Source of the DNA: Duganella sp. OV510
GTDB lineage: Bacteria > Pseudomonadota > Gammaproteobacteria > Burkholderiales > Burkholderiaceae_D
Reading direction: 5' to 3'
NCBI RefSeq assembly: GCF_900100205.1
Contig: NZ_FNEQ01000004.1
Span: 186,001-250,000 of the forward strand
Length of the DNA stretch: 64,000 nt
This document shows, piece after piece, positions 27,405-36,385 of this stretch. The position numbers were made by a program, and so were the translations under genes. The notes below the pieces were generated by a model. That model saw only the letters and a program-made list of their open reading frames with translations, made no database searches and was not told the DNA's origin. Position 1 is the stretch's first letter, and every line of letters starts with the position of its first letter.

Positions 27405-28139
27405 ATGAGCTCACCGGAATTACTGCTGCAAGTGCTGCGGACCCAGATGCGGGCCGCTGGCGTCACCTACAAAATGCTGGCTGAGCGGATCGCGATGAGC
27501 GAATCCAGCGTCAAGCGCATGTTTGGCCAACAGGATATGTCGCTGACGCGGCTGGCGCAGATCTGCAAGGCAGCCGGCGTGCCGATGGAGGACGTGCTGC
27601 GCGGCGCCGCCGACGCCACGCCGCAGTCCGATTGCCTGACGCTGCCACAGGAAAAATCGCTGCTGGCCAATCCCAACCTGCTGCTGATGGCAATCTGCTG
27701 CCTCGGCCACTGGACGCTGGAACAGGTGCTGGAAACCTACAACCTGACCGAGCCGGAATGCATCGTCCTGCTGGCCGAACTGGACCGGCTGGGCCTGATC
27801 GAACTGAAGCCGCTGAACCGCTACCGCCTACGCGTGTCGAACGCTTTCCGCTGGCTGCCGGACGGCCCGGTGCAGCAATTCTTCCGCGAGCATGCGGTGG
27901 ACGATTACTTCAGCGGCAGCTTCAACGGCGCCGGCGAAACGCTGCTGTGCCTGCCGGCGCGGCTGTCGCAGGCCAGCGCGCAGGAACTGGCCGGACGCAT
28001 CCAGCAACTGGCCGGCGAGCTGGCGCGGCTGCACCAGGGCGACCGCAAGCTGGCGCCGCATGAGCGTGACGGCTTCACGCTGCTGGTCGGCTTCCGTTCG
28101 TGGGAGTTTGCCGCGTTTACCGCGCTGCGCCACAAATAA
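27405..28139 (+). CDS. XRE-family helix-turn-helix regulator
   Basis: 244 aa from the ATG at 27405; the open frame runs 200 codons further upstream but is antisense to the OM-protein gene. N-terminal Cro/C1-type HTH (residues 1-62; LRTQMRAAGVTYKMLAERIAMSESSVKRMFG). The C-terminal two thirds (LLMAICCLGHWTLEQVLE, then LLAELDRLGLIELKPLNRYR) look like a winged-helix-like sensor domain and end in HK. Ligand unknown. Its last 23 nt overlap the convergent hydrolase gene. Confidence 0.85.
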   Translation: MSSPELLLQVLRTQMRAAGVTYKMLAERIAMSESSVKRMFGQQDMSLTRLAQICKAAGVPMEDVLRGAADATPQSDCLTLPQEKSLLANPNLLLMAICCLGHWTLEQVLETYNLTEPECIVLLAELDRLGLIELKPLNRYRLRVSNAFRWLPDGPVQQFFREHAVDDYFSGSFNGAGETLLCLPARLSQASAQELAGRIQQLAGELARLHQGDRKLAPHERDGFTLLVGFRSWEFAAFTALRHK

Positions 28140-28905
28140 ACGGCTGGATCGCCGCCACCACGACGTCCGGCGAGGTGAGCGGCATCTGGTGGCTGGAATC
28201 AACCACCACCGTCTTCGCCTTCGGATACAGCGCCTTGACCGCCGCACGCGTTGCCTCATCCATCCGGAACGCGCCAAAGTCGACCGCGATGGCGGTGCTG
28301 GACTGCGGCTGGTTGATCAGCCGCACAACCGGCTTGTCGTCGATGCCGGGCAGTTTCAGCACCATCTCGCCGGTGTCGTCGATCTGTTCGATCTCGCGCC
28401 ATACCGGCCGCGAAAACGCCAGCTGGCCGGCGAGGCGCGTGGTCCATGGAAAATCCTGCGCCTTCTTCACCATGCCGGGATACAGCGAGTCGATCAGCAC
28501 CAGCGCCTTCACCTCTTCCGGATACGTCCGGGCAAACAGCTGCATATACAGACCACCGAGCGAATGGCCGACCAGCACATACGGCGGCCGTAGTCCTTTG
28601 ACGCGTAATGCGCCGCGCAATTCCTCGACGATGGTGCGGCCATCGCGCGGCGTGACGGCCGCCTCGCTATTGCCGTAGCCAGGCCGGTTATATACGAACA
28701 CGCTGGCATCGGCCGCCAGCCGCTCCGGCACCTCGCCCCATTTGTCGATCGTGCCGCGCGAGCCGCCTTCCATCACCACCACGTCCTGCGAGGTGGCATG
28801 GCGCAGGGTCAGCGACTCCAGCTGGCGTCCATTGATGGTTTCAATGACCGGCGCGGCAAAGGCCGGCGCGGCAAGCACGAACAACAGCATGAATGATTTG
28901 AGCAT
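28117..28905 (-). CDS. Secreted alpha/beta hydrolase
   Basis: 262 aa from the ATG 28903-28905 (MLKSFMLLFVLAAPAFAA signal peptide; GGAG 7 nt before). Alpha/beta-hydrolase fold: oxyanion region VVMEGGSRGT, nucleophile elbow VLVGHSLGGLYMQL (Ser), acid in LVLIDSLYP or near it, and His in VVDSSHQMPL near the C-terminus. The RPGYGNSE motif fits lipase/esterase-like enzymes. It acts in the periplasm or outside. It lies 100 nt downstream of the LytTR response regulator and may be part of its transcript or target. Confidence 0.85.
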   Translation of the reverse strand: MLKSFMLLFVLAAPAFAAPVIETINGRQLESLTLRHATSQDVVVMEGGSRGTIDKWGEVPERLAADASVFVYNRPGYGNSEAAVTPRDGRTIVEELRGALRVKGLRPPYVLVGHSLGGLYMQLFARTYPEEVKALVLIDSLYPGMVKKAQDFPWTTRLAGQLAFSRPVWREIEQIDDTGEMVLKLPGIDDKPVVRLINQPQSSTAIAVDFGAFRMDEATRAAVKALYPKAKTVVVDSSHQMPLTSPDVVVAAIQPFICGAAR

Positions 28906-29005
28906 CGACGTCTCCAGAAAAGAAAACGCCAGCATCGCTGCCGGCAGCCGTCTTCGCACGGCCCATGCGACGAATCGACAGACGGTGCGATGAATCGACA
29001 GCCGG

Positions 29006-29746
29006 CTACATCGCCCGGAACAGGTGGACGAAAGCCCGGCTCACCGGCAGCTCGCGGTCATGGCCGCGCATGCGCACGAACAGCCGGCTGGCCTCATCGC
29101 GGCGCGTGCCTTCCAGCCAGGCCAGGTTGATCAGCGTAGCGCGATGCACCTGCCAGAATTGCTGCGGGTCGAGCTGCGCAATCAGGTCGGTGATTGTGGT
29201 ACGTATCAAGAACTCGCCCTGGGTTGTATCGACCACCGTGTACTTGTCGTCAGCATGGAAGAAGCGCACGTGGGCGATGTCGATGTGATGCGTACGCTCT
29301 CCCTGCGAGGCCAGGATGTAGCGCAGCCTCGGTTGCGCCGGCGTGGCGAGCAGCTGCTGCAAGGCTTGCGACATGCCATGATCAGCTGGCGATGGCGCCG
29401 CGCGCAGGCGCGCCACCGTGCGCGCCAGGCGTTCCGTGCTGACCGGCTTGAGCACATAGTCCAGCGCCGCATGCTCAAATGCCTGCAACGCAAACTGGTC
29501 AAAGGCGGTGACAAACACCACCCGCGTGTGGCCCTCGATCCCCTGCGCCACTTCCAGGCCGCTCAATCCCGGCATCTGGATATCGAGGAACGCAATATCC
29601 GGTTCCAGCTCGGCGATGCGGGCAGCGGCGTCAACGCCATTGCGCGACAAATGGAGGATGTCCAGCTCCGGCCACAGTGCCAGCAACTGGTCGCGCAGAT
29701 AGTGGGCCAGGTGCGGCTCATCATCCGCAATCAGCGCGCGCGTCAC
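29006..29746 (-). CDS. LytTR-family response regulator
   Basis: 246 aa. Receiver domain residues 1-120: acidic pair ADDEP, phosphoacceptor Asp about 54 (IAFLDIQMPG), Thr/Lys switch residues (VFVTAFD, VLKPVS). C-terminal LytTR DNA-binding domain about residues 145-246 (DIAHVRFFHADDKYTVV, then FWQVHRATLINL). Paired with the preceding histidine kinase gene (4-nt overlap). Probable AlgR/LytR-type transcription factor; the targets are unknown. Confidence 0.92.
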   Translation of the reverse strand: MTRALIADDEPHLAHYLRDQLLALWPELDILHLSRNGVDAAARIAELEPDIAFLDIQMPGLSGLEVAQGIEGHTRVVFVTAFDQFALQAFEHAALDYVLKPVSTERLARTVARLRAAPSPADHGMSQALQQLLATPAQPRLRYILASQGERTHHIDIAHVRFFHADDKYTVVDTTQGEFLIRTTITDLIAQLDPQQFWQVHRATLINLAWLEGTRRDEASRLFVRMRGHDRELPVSRAFVHLFRAM

Positions 29747-30867
29747 GCCGCGCTCCCGGCAATGCGCTGGTAAGGCAGCTCCAGCACGGCCTCGGCGCCC
29801 TGCGCGCGCTCGTGCAGCGTCAGGCTGGCGTTGTCGCCGAACTGCGTGTGCAGCCGCGAACGCAAGTTGGCAATCGCCATCCCGGCGCCAGCCTGCAATG
29901 GCCTGCCTGGCGCGGCGAGGCCGACGCCGTCATCGGTCACGCACACATGCAAACGACCCGCGCGCACCTCGGCCTGCACCACCACGCTGCCGCCATCCAG
30001 CTTGGGCGCCAGTCCATGATGGATGGCGTTTTCGACCAGCGGCTGCAACATCAAGGTTGGCATGCGCGCCTGGCGTGCCTCCTCGCTGGCGTCGATGCGG
30101 AAGCGCAACCGGTCATCCATGCGGATCTGTAGCAGCGCGAGGTAGTTGCTGGCCATATCGAGTTCGGCATCCAGCGTGCTGTCAGTACTGCGCAGCTGCG
30201 ACAGGCTGACGCGCAAATAGCCGGAAAACGTCTCCAGCATGTGCTTGGCGCGCGGCGGGTCGTAATCCATCAGGCTCTGGATATTCGCCAGCGTGTTGAA
30301 TAACAGGTGCGGCTCGATCTGTCCCTGCAACAGCCGCAGCCGCGCTTCCGTCGCGTCCCGCTGCAACTGCTGCTGGCGCAGGCGTGCACGCCACCAGGCC
30401 CAATTGAGTGCCATCACAAACAGGATGAACACGGCGAACTTGGTCAGCGCGGCCGGCAGCGAAACGAACATGCCCCAGACATTGAAGCCGACCAGTATCG
30501 GCACGATGGTGAAGCCGATGGTCATGCCCAGGATGATGCCGCCCAGCGCCAGTGCGCTCAAGGCCATGCCGGCGCGGATGTCGCGCACATTGGCCATGCG
30601 CTCGGCCAACGGCGCCGGCAGCCAGCGGCCAGCCAGCCACAGCACGCCGAACAGCGTATGCACGATGCACAGGCAGATGCCGATGTTCGGCAGCAGCGAA
30701 GCCCACCACCAGCCCGGCCGGTCGATCCGCCCGAATACCGCCACAAACGACATCAGCCCGAGCGCCAGCGCAACCGCGAGCAGCGACGCCACCAGCAGGC
30801 GCTGGAGCGGGCCGACCTCGCGTCGCGGATGTAGCTCCCACAGTGAACGCCACGCCTCAAGCAACAT
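29743..30867 (-). CDS. LytS-like sensor histidine kinase
   Basis: 374 aa. Four hydrophobic segments in residues 20-160, a short coiled-coil (RLRQQQLQRDATEARLRLLQ), then the His_kinase phosphoacceptor domain with QIEPHLLFNTLANIQS (His about 185, the PHxLFN variant of the LytS group) and a HATPase domain with N box QPLVENAIHHG (about 279) and G box DDGVGLAAP. It probably signals from the inner membrane to the LytTR regulator. Last but one gene of the long minus-strand run, 8 nt from the patatin gene. Confidence 0.92.
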   Translation of the reverse strand: MLLEAWRSLWELHPRREVGPLQRLLVASLLAVALALGLMSFVAVFGRIDRPGWWWASLLPNIGICLCIVHTLFGVLWLAGRWLPAPLAERMANVRDIRAGMALSALALGGIILGMTIGFTIVPILVGFNVWGMFVSLPAALTKFAVFILFVMALNWAWWRARLRQQQLQRDATEARLRLLQGQIEPHLLFNTLANIQSLMDYDPPRAKHMLETFSGYLRVSLSQLRSTDSTLDAELDMASNYLALLQIRMDDRLRFRIDASEEARQARMPTLMLQPLVENAIHHGLAPKLDGGSVVVQAEVRAGRLHVCVTDDGVGLAAPGRPLQAGAGMAIANLRSRLHTQFGDNASLTLHERAQGAEAVLELPYQRIAGSAA

Positions 30868-30875
30868 CGCTTCTC

Positions 30876-33119
30876 CTACCAGATCGGGCCGAGGAACAGG
30901 TAGCCGCTACCCTTGCCCTCCTTGGTGGCGCCGGCGCCAAAGTACAGCGGGCCGAAACGCGTATCCACCGAGATGAAGGCGCTACCCGCCTGCTTCAACT
31001 TGCCCCAACTGAGCGGATCGGACGGACTGTAGGCGGCGCCTGCTTCCAGCGAGAAGCCCAGCCGCACATCGCCGCCCAGCGCGGCCGGCATGGCGCCAAT
31101 GCTGCGCGCTATCACCACCCGCCCCAGCACCGTGCGGCTGCCCACCACAGAATTGGGCTCGGTGCCTGACAGGCGCAGGAAGCCGCCGAGATTATTGTCA
31201 TTGGCACCACCCAGGCTGCGCGCCCATTCGCCATACACGTGACCGGCCCAGCGGCCGACGTGGAAGGCTTCCATGCCTTTCAACTCCTGCCGCGCCGGCA
31301 CTGGCTCGCTGGTGTCGCTCTTGTTGCGCTTCAGCGCGCGCTGCCAGTTCAGGCTGACCAGCGTGCCGCGCGTCGGGAAGGCGATGGTGTCCAGCGTGTC
31401 GACATTGAAGCTCAGCTGCTGGACGGTCTGGAAGGCACGATGGTTGGTCGCGTCTTCCGGCACGCTCAGGTGACGGTTGCTGACCTGGCGCGCGACCGTG
31501 TAACGCAAGTCACCCCAGCGGCCCAGCTGGCGCCCCAGTGCCATTGTCACAGCGGTGTAGTCATAGGCATAGCGCGCCTGGCGGAAGCCGGTGGAATTGA
31601 AGATGTCGCTGGCGCCGGCACCGTACTCCAACGATGGCGCTGCATACCACTGCGATCCTACGCCGAGCGGCTGCCAGAACTGCGTGCCCAGAATACGGTC
31701 GGTGCCAACGCTGGCGATGCTGCGCAATTCGCCGCCCCAGTCGTTCAGCGACGACATCACATGCATGGCCTTCAGCTGGAACGCGCTGTTGTCGCTGAAG
31801 TCGCTGTTCAGTTCTATGCCGACGCGCAGGCGGCTGTGCGCCCAGTCGGCCTCGGTCGGCTTGATCAGGACGCTGCGGCCATTCTCATCGTCGCGCACCT
31901 CGGTTTCCACGCGTGCCAGGTCGCCACGGCCGAACAGATGGTTGCCGGCGCTGGTCGCCTGCTCGCTGGTGACCATCTGGCCGATCTTCAGGCCGGTCTG
32001 CACTTCCAGTTCCTTGGGATTGATGCGGCCACTTGGCGCTACTTCCAGCTTGGTCAATTGCACCGGCTGGTCAATCGCCACCGGCGCCGACAGGCGTTTC
32101 ACTTCATATGCCGCGTACTGCGTTTCCGGCAACGCCAATTTGACCAGCTTTTCGCTCATCGCCCGTACTGCCGCCTCACCTTCCTTCATGGCGCGCTCAT
32201 GACGGCCGAAGTCGAGGAAGCCGATGCCGCCCAGGTCCGGTTGCAGCAGGATGTCATTGGGCCGCAGCTCCTTCAGCGAGCGCTGGACGTTCTGTTCGGT
32301 GAGGATCTGCAGCATCTGCTGCGCCACGCTGACCGCGCTGACCAGTTCCTTCTCCTGCGCCAACGGCGTGCCGACGTTGACCGCGATGATGATGTCGGCG
32401 CCCATTTCGCGCGCCACGTCCACCGGCAGGTTGCGCACCAGGCCACCGTCGACCAGCAGGCGCTGGTTGATACGCACCGGCGCGAACACGCCCGGCACCG
32501 CCAGCGAGGCGCGCATCGCCAGGAACAACGGCGTGTCGTTCAGCTCCACCAGTTCTCCGGTCACCAGGTCGGAGGCGACCGATCGGAATGGCAGTTGCAG
32601 CAGGTTGGCCGGCTTGTCGCGCGCGCCCGGTGGCAGCACGCGCGTCAGCGCCAGTTCCAGCGCCTCGTTGCCGGCGGCGGCCGGCGGCAGCGAGACGCCA
32701 TCCGTATGCGCACCGAATTCGATCCGCGACGGCAGCAGCAGGTCTTCTTCGCGGCGCCGATAGACCAGTTCATCGCGCGGAGGTCGGTCCGCCACCACGG
32801 CGTTCCAGTCGGTGCGGCGCACCAGCTGTTCCAGCTGATCGACCGAGCTGCCGGCGGCATAAGCGCCGCCCACCACGCTGCCCATGCTGGTGCCGACCAC
32901 AAAGTCGACCGGCACGCGCAACTCCTGCAACGCGCGCAGCACGCCGATGTGGGCGAAGCCGCGCGCGCCGCCGCCGGACAGCACCAGCGCCACCTTGGGA
33001 CGCGGCTTGAGCGTCGCATCCGGAGCGATTGAGATGGCATTCGGCTGGTCGGCAGCCTGCGCGACAGATATGAAAAGGCCGCAGCATAAAGCTGCGGCCA
33101 GCATGCGGATATAAGCCAT
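30876..33119 (-). CDS. Patatin-like phospholipase with POTRA and outer-membrane barrel (type Vd autotransporter)
   Basis: 747 aa from the ATG 33117-33119; the frame stays open upstream through gspC but in a different reading. Signal peptide MAYIRMLAAALCCGLFISVAQA. Patatin domain (residues about 40-330): oxyanion loop SGGGARGFAHIG (about 50), catalytic Ser in GTSMGSVVG (about 78) and Asp in DGGLVRNLP (about 224). Then a POTRA-like domain (about 340-420) and an Omp85-like barrel to the C-terminus (ending GSGYLFLGPIW). This is the PlpD architecture: the lipase domain is exported through its own barrel. It sits 8 nt behind gspC and 8 nt ahead of the histidine kinase. Confidence 0.9.
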   Translation of the reverse strand: MAYIRMLAAALCCGLFISVAQAADQPNAISIAPDATLKPRPKVALVLSGGGARGFAHIGVLRALQELRVPVDFVVGTSMGSVVGGAYAAGSSVDQLEQLVRRTDWNAVVADRPPRDELVYRRREEDLLLPSRIEFGAHTDGVSLPPAAAGNEALELALTRVLPPGARDKPANLLQLPFRSVASDLVTGELVELNDTPLFLAMRASLAVPGVFAPVRINQRLLVDGGLVRNLPVDVAREMGADIIIAVNVGTPLAQEKELVSAVSVAQQMLQILTEQNVQRSLKELRPNDILLQPDLGGIGFLDFGRHERAMKEGEAAVRAMSEKLVKLALPETQYAAYEVKRLSAPVAIDQPVQLTKLEVAPSGRINPKELEVQTGLKIGQMVTSEQATSAGNHLFGRGDLARVETEVRDDENGRSVLIKPTEADWAHSRLRVGIELNSDFSDNSAFQLKAMHVMSSLNDWGGELRSIASVGTDRILGTQFWQPLGVGSQWYAAPSLEYGAGASDIFNSTGFRQARYAYDYTAVTMALGRQLGRWGDLRYTVARQVSNRHLSVPEDATNHRAFQTVQQLSFNVDTLDTIAFPTRGTLVSLNWQRALKRNKSDTSEPVPARQELKGMEAFHVGRWAGHVYGEWARSLGGANDNNLGGFLRLSGTEPNSVVGSRTVLGRVVIARSIGAMPAALGGDVRLGFSLEAGAAYSPSDPLSWGKLKQAGSAFISVDTRFGPLYFGAGATKEGKGSGYLFLGPIW

Positions 33120-33127
33120 GGAGTAGC

Positions 33128-33706
33128 CTATTGTTTGTTTTGCGGCGGATTGGTCGGGATGGGCGCAATGCCCATCGGCGCGATCGGCGCCGGGTTCGGC
33201 GTCTGCTGCTGCGGCGATGCCACGGTTGGCGGCGGCGCCGGCATCACGGTCGGCGCGGGCTGCGGCTGCTGCACCGGCAGACCCGGCATCACCGCCGGCA
33301 CGCTGCTCACGCCGGCGTCGCTGGGCAGGTCGAGGCGCTTGTTGACGCCTCCCTCGGAGATGATGACGTGGCGGGCATGGACTTCCTTCACCGTCACGCC
33401 CGGCACCACTTCCTTGCCGATGGCGATGGCCAGCGCCGGCTGGGTATCGACCGAAATGATGGCGGCGCTGTCGTTGCCTCGCGCGGCAACCACGCCTTTC
33501 AGCTGGTAATTGCTGACCACCGCCACCGTCACCTGGCCGCCGAACAGGCTCTTGGCCGCATCCAGGTTGACGCCCATCGGCGGTGGCGGCGGTGGCGCGG
33601 TAATCGCGCGCTGCGGCGGCTTGAACAACTGCAGTCCCCAATAGGCCAGCGATGCGGACAGCAGCACCACGGCGAGAACAGTAACGATTAAGGGCAAACG
33701 CTTCAT
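33128..33706 (-). CDS. gspC: Type II secretion protein GspC (short form)
   Basis: 192 aa. One N-terminal membrane anchor (residues about 7-27, PLIVTVLAVVLLSASLAYWG), then a homology-region (HR) domain (residues about 60-125; VVSNYQLKGVVAARGNDSAAII and VTVKEVHARHVIISEGG) that binds secretin GspD, and a Pro/Gln/Ala-rich tail of about 60 residues. The C-terminal PDZ domain of longer GspC proteins is absent, as in other betaproteobacterial operons. It is the last gsp gene of the transcript. Confidence 0.85.
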   Translation of the reverse strand: MKRLPLIVTVLAVVLLSASLAYWGLQLFKPPQRAITAPPPPPPMGVNLDAAKSLFGGQVTVAVVSNYQLKGVVAARGNDSAAIISVDTQPALAIAIGKEVVPGVTVKEVHARHVIISEGGVNKRLDLPSDAGVSSVPAVMPGLPVQQPQPAPTVMPAPPPTVASPQQQTPNPAPIAPMGIAPIPTNPPQNKQ

Positions 33707-33731
33707 GGTGTCCTTGTTGTATTCCTGACGA

Positions 33732-34952
33732 TCAGCGTACCAGCTGATTGATTTCGATAATAGGCATCAGCACCGCCAGCACGATCAGCAGCACCACCAC
33801 GCCCATGGCCAGGATCAGCGCCGGTTCCAGCAGGCCGGCGATGGTCAGCGTGCGGCGTTCCAGATCGGCTTCCTGCGCGGCGGCGGCGCGGTCCAGCATG
33901 GCCGGCAGCTCGCCGGTGATTTCGCCGGCGCGTATCATATGGACCAACATTGGCGGGAAGTGCTTCTGCGCCGACAGCGCGCGCGCCAGGCTGACGCCTT
34001 CACGCACGCCGTCGCTGGCCTCTTCCACCAGTTCCTGCATGGCGACGTTGTTCAGCGTATCGCGGCTGGTTTCCAGCGCGCGCAGTATCGGCACGCCGGA
34101 GCCGGTAGTGATCGCCAGCGTGCTGGCGAAACGCGCGGTATTCAGGCTGCGCTCGAATTTGCCGTAGATCGGCGCGGTCAGCAGCCAGGTATGCCAGCGC
34201 CGCTTCAGTGCTGGATTCTGCAAGGCGCGCCGCCACGCCACCCAGGCGCCGATCAGCGCGATGCCGACCACGATGCCGTAGTGGCGCACGAAGTCCGACA
34301 CCGCCAGCATGACGATGGTGAGGAACGGCAGCTTCTGCTTGGTGTTGGCGAACACCGAGACGATCTGCGGCACCACATACGTCAGCAGGAAAATCACGAT
34401 GGCAAACGCCACCACCGTGACAATGGCCGGATAGGTGAATGCCAGCTTCACCTTCTGTATCAGCGCATTGCGGCGCTCGATGTAGTCGGCAAGGCGCGAC
34501 AGCACGCGCGACAGCTGGCCGATCTGCTCGCCGGACGCCACCAGTGCGCGGTAGATCTCGGCGAAGTCGCGCGGATGGCGTCCCAGCACGGCGGACAGTG
34601 AATCGCCGCCGATCACTTCCGAGCGCACCGACGCGATCAGGTCGCGCAGGTAGGGACGCTCGGCCTGTTCCAGCAAGGCGGTGAATGCCTGCTCCAGCGG
34701 CAGCCCCGCTTCCAGCAGGCTGGCCAGCTGGCGCGTGAACAGCGCCAGCTCGGTGGACGACAGGCGCTCGCCAAAGCCACGACTCTTGGCGACGCCAGCA
34801 GCGTCAACCTGGGCAGCGATGGTGTCGACCTTGAGCGGCACCAGTCCTTGCGAACGCAGCTCGGCGCGCGCCGAACGCGCGCTGTCCGAATTGAGCACGC
34901 CTTTTTTGGTGGCGCCGCCGGCATCGACGGCTTCATAACGAAATGCGGGCAT
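33732..34952 (-). CDS. gspF: Type II secretion inner-membrane platform protein GspF
   Basis: 406 aa, typical length. Two related cytoplasmic halves (LSSTELALFTRQLASLLEAGLPLEQAF and SLNTARFASTLAITTGSGVPILRALE) flanked by three membrane helices (about 170-190, 220-245, 375-400). The platform on which GspE works and through which the pseudopilus is assembled. Confidence 0.95.
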   Translation of the reverse strand: MPAFRYEAVDAGGATKKGVLNSDSARSARAELRSQGLVPLKVDTIAAQVDAAGVAKSRGFGERLSSTELALFTRQLASLLEAGLPLEQAFTALLEQAERPYLRDLIASVRSEVIGGDSLSAVLGRHPRDFAEIYRALVASGEQIGQLSRVLSRLADYIERRNALIQKVKLAFTYPAIVTVVAFAIVIFLLTYVVPQIVSVFANTKQKLPFLTIVMLAVSDFVRHYGIVVGIALIGAWVAWRRALQNPALKRRWHTWLLTAPIYGKFERSLNTARFASTLAITTGSGVPILRALETSRDTLNNVAMQELVEEASDGVREGVSLARALSAQKHFPPMLVHMIRAGEITGELPAMLDRAAAAQEADLERRTLTIAGLLEPALILAMGVVVLLIVLAVLMPIIEINQLVR

Positions 34953-34962
34953 GGTGGTTGGC

Positions 34963-36384
34963 CTAGTCCTTGGTCACGCGCATCAACTCGGCCTGGGTGG
35001 TGACACCCTGCTCCAGCCAACGGTCGCCGTCATCGCGCATGGTCTGCATGCCATCGGCAACCGCCGTGGCCTTGATCTCGGCTTCCGAAGCGCGGTTGTG
35101 GATCTGCGCGCGGATCTGCTCCGTGGTCTCCAGAAATTCGTAGACGCCGACGCGCCCCTGGTAGCCGGTATGGCCGCAATGTTCGCAGCCAACCGCGTGC
35201 CACAGCTTGCCGTCGAAGGTCTTGCAGCTCGGGCACAGCTTGCGTACCAGGCGCTGCGCCAGCACGCCAAGCAGCGTCGACGACAGCAGGAACGGCTCGA
35301 TGCCCATGTCCAGCAGACGGGTGACAGCAGCGGCGGCGTCGTTGGTGTGCAGCGTGGCCAGCACCAGGTGGCCGGTCAGCGAAGCCTGTACTGCGATCTG
35401 CGCGGTTTCCAGGTCGCGGATCTCACCGATCATAATGACGTCCGGGTCCTGCCGCAGAATTGCGCGCAGGGCCTTGGCGAAGGTCATGTCGATGCGGGTG
35501 TTGACCTGCGTCTGGCCAACGCCGGCCAGATCGTATTCGATCGGGTCTTCCACCGTCATGATGTTGGTGGTGCTGGCGTTCAGCAGCGCCAGCGCGGCGT
35601 ACAGCGTGGTGGTTTTACCGGAGCCGGTCGGGCCGGTCACCAGCACGATGCCGTGCGGCTGGTTGATCGTGGTGCCGAAACGCGGCAGCATGGTGTCGCT
35701 CATGCCAAGGTGGTTCAGGTCCAGGCGGTTGGCTTCCTTGTCCAGCAGACGCAGCACAGCGCGTTCGCCGTGGCCTGTCGGCAGCGTCGAGACGCGCACG
35801 TCAACCGGCTTGCCGCCGATGCGCAAGGTGATGCGGCCGTCCTGCGGCAGGCGCTTCTCGGCGATGTCCAGTTGCGCCATGATCTTGATACGCGAGATCA
35901 GCGAACCGTGGATGGCCTTGCGCGGACGGACGATGTCGCGCAGCGTGCCGTCGACGCGGAAGCGCACCACCGAGGTCTGCTCGAATGGTTCGATGTGGAT
36001 ATCGGAGGCGCCGTCGCGCAACGCCTGCGTCAGCAGCGCGTTGATCATGCGGATCACCGGCGCGTCGTCGGACGATTCCAGCAAGTCCTCGATGGCCGGC
36101 ACATCCTGCAGCAGCTTGGTCAGGTCCAGGTCGGCGTCGAATTCTTCCGCCACCATCGAGGCGTTGCCGCCCGAGCTGGCGTAGGCGGCGGCGATCGCGC
36201 TTTCCAGATCGGCGCGGCTCAGGTTCTTCAGCTGGATGCGGCCGAAACGGCGCGATACTTCCGCGATGGCGGCCGGCGCGGTGGCGCCGCACACCAGCAC
36301 ATCGACGGTGCTTTCGGCATCCTCGCTGTACTGGGCCAGCACCACGAAATCGCGGGCGAAGGCGTAGGGGAGCAGGTTACTCAT
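34963..36384 (-). CDS. gspE: Type II secretion ATPase GspE
   Basis: 473 aa from the ATG 36382-36384, two bases after the gspD stop; the longer open frame into gspD is ignored. N-terminal region for GspL binding, then the hexameric ATPase: Walker [16 protein letters not shown] (about residue 253), Asp box [10 protein letters not shown], Walker [15 protein letters not shown], His box ([12 protein letters not shown]). A CPSC...CEHC zinc knuckle sits at about 385-400. It powers pseudopilus growth. Confidence 0.96.
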   Translation of the reverse strand: MSNLLPYAFARDFVVLAQYSEDAESTVDVLVCGATAPAAIAEVSRRFGRIQLKNLSRADLESAIAAAYASSGGNASMVAEEFDADLDLTKLLQDVPAIEDLLESSDDAPVIRMINALLTQALRDGASDIHIEPFEQTSVVRFRVDGTLRDIVRPRKAIHGSLISRIKIMAQLDIAEKRLPQDGRITLRIGGKPVDVRVSTLPTGHGERAVLRLLDKEANRLDLNHLGMSDTMLPRFGTTINQPHGIVLVTGPTGSGKTTTLYAALALLNASTTNIMTVEDPIEYDLAGVGQTQVNTRIDMTFAKALRAILRQDPDVIMIGEIRDLETAQIAVQASLTGHLVLATLHTNDAAAAVTRLLDMGIEPFLLSSTLLGVLAQRLVRKLCPSCKTFDGKLWHAVGCEHCGHTGYQGRVGVYEFLETTEQIRAQIHNRASEAEIKATAVADGMQTMRDDGDRWLEQGVTTQAELMRVTKD

Positions 36385-36385
36385 A

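Noticed and set aside
33120..33641. Upstream extension of the patatin frame through gspC
   Set aside because: It reads gspC in another frame; the patatin has a proper signal peptide from 33119.
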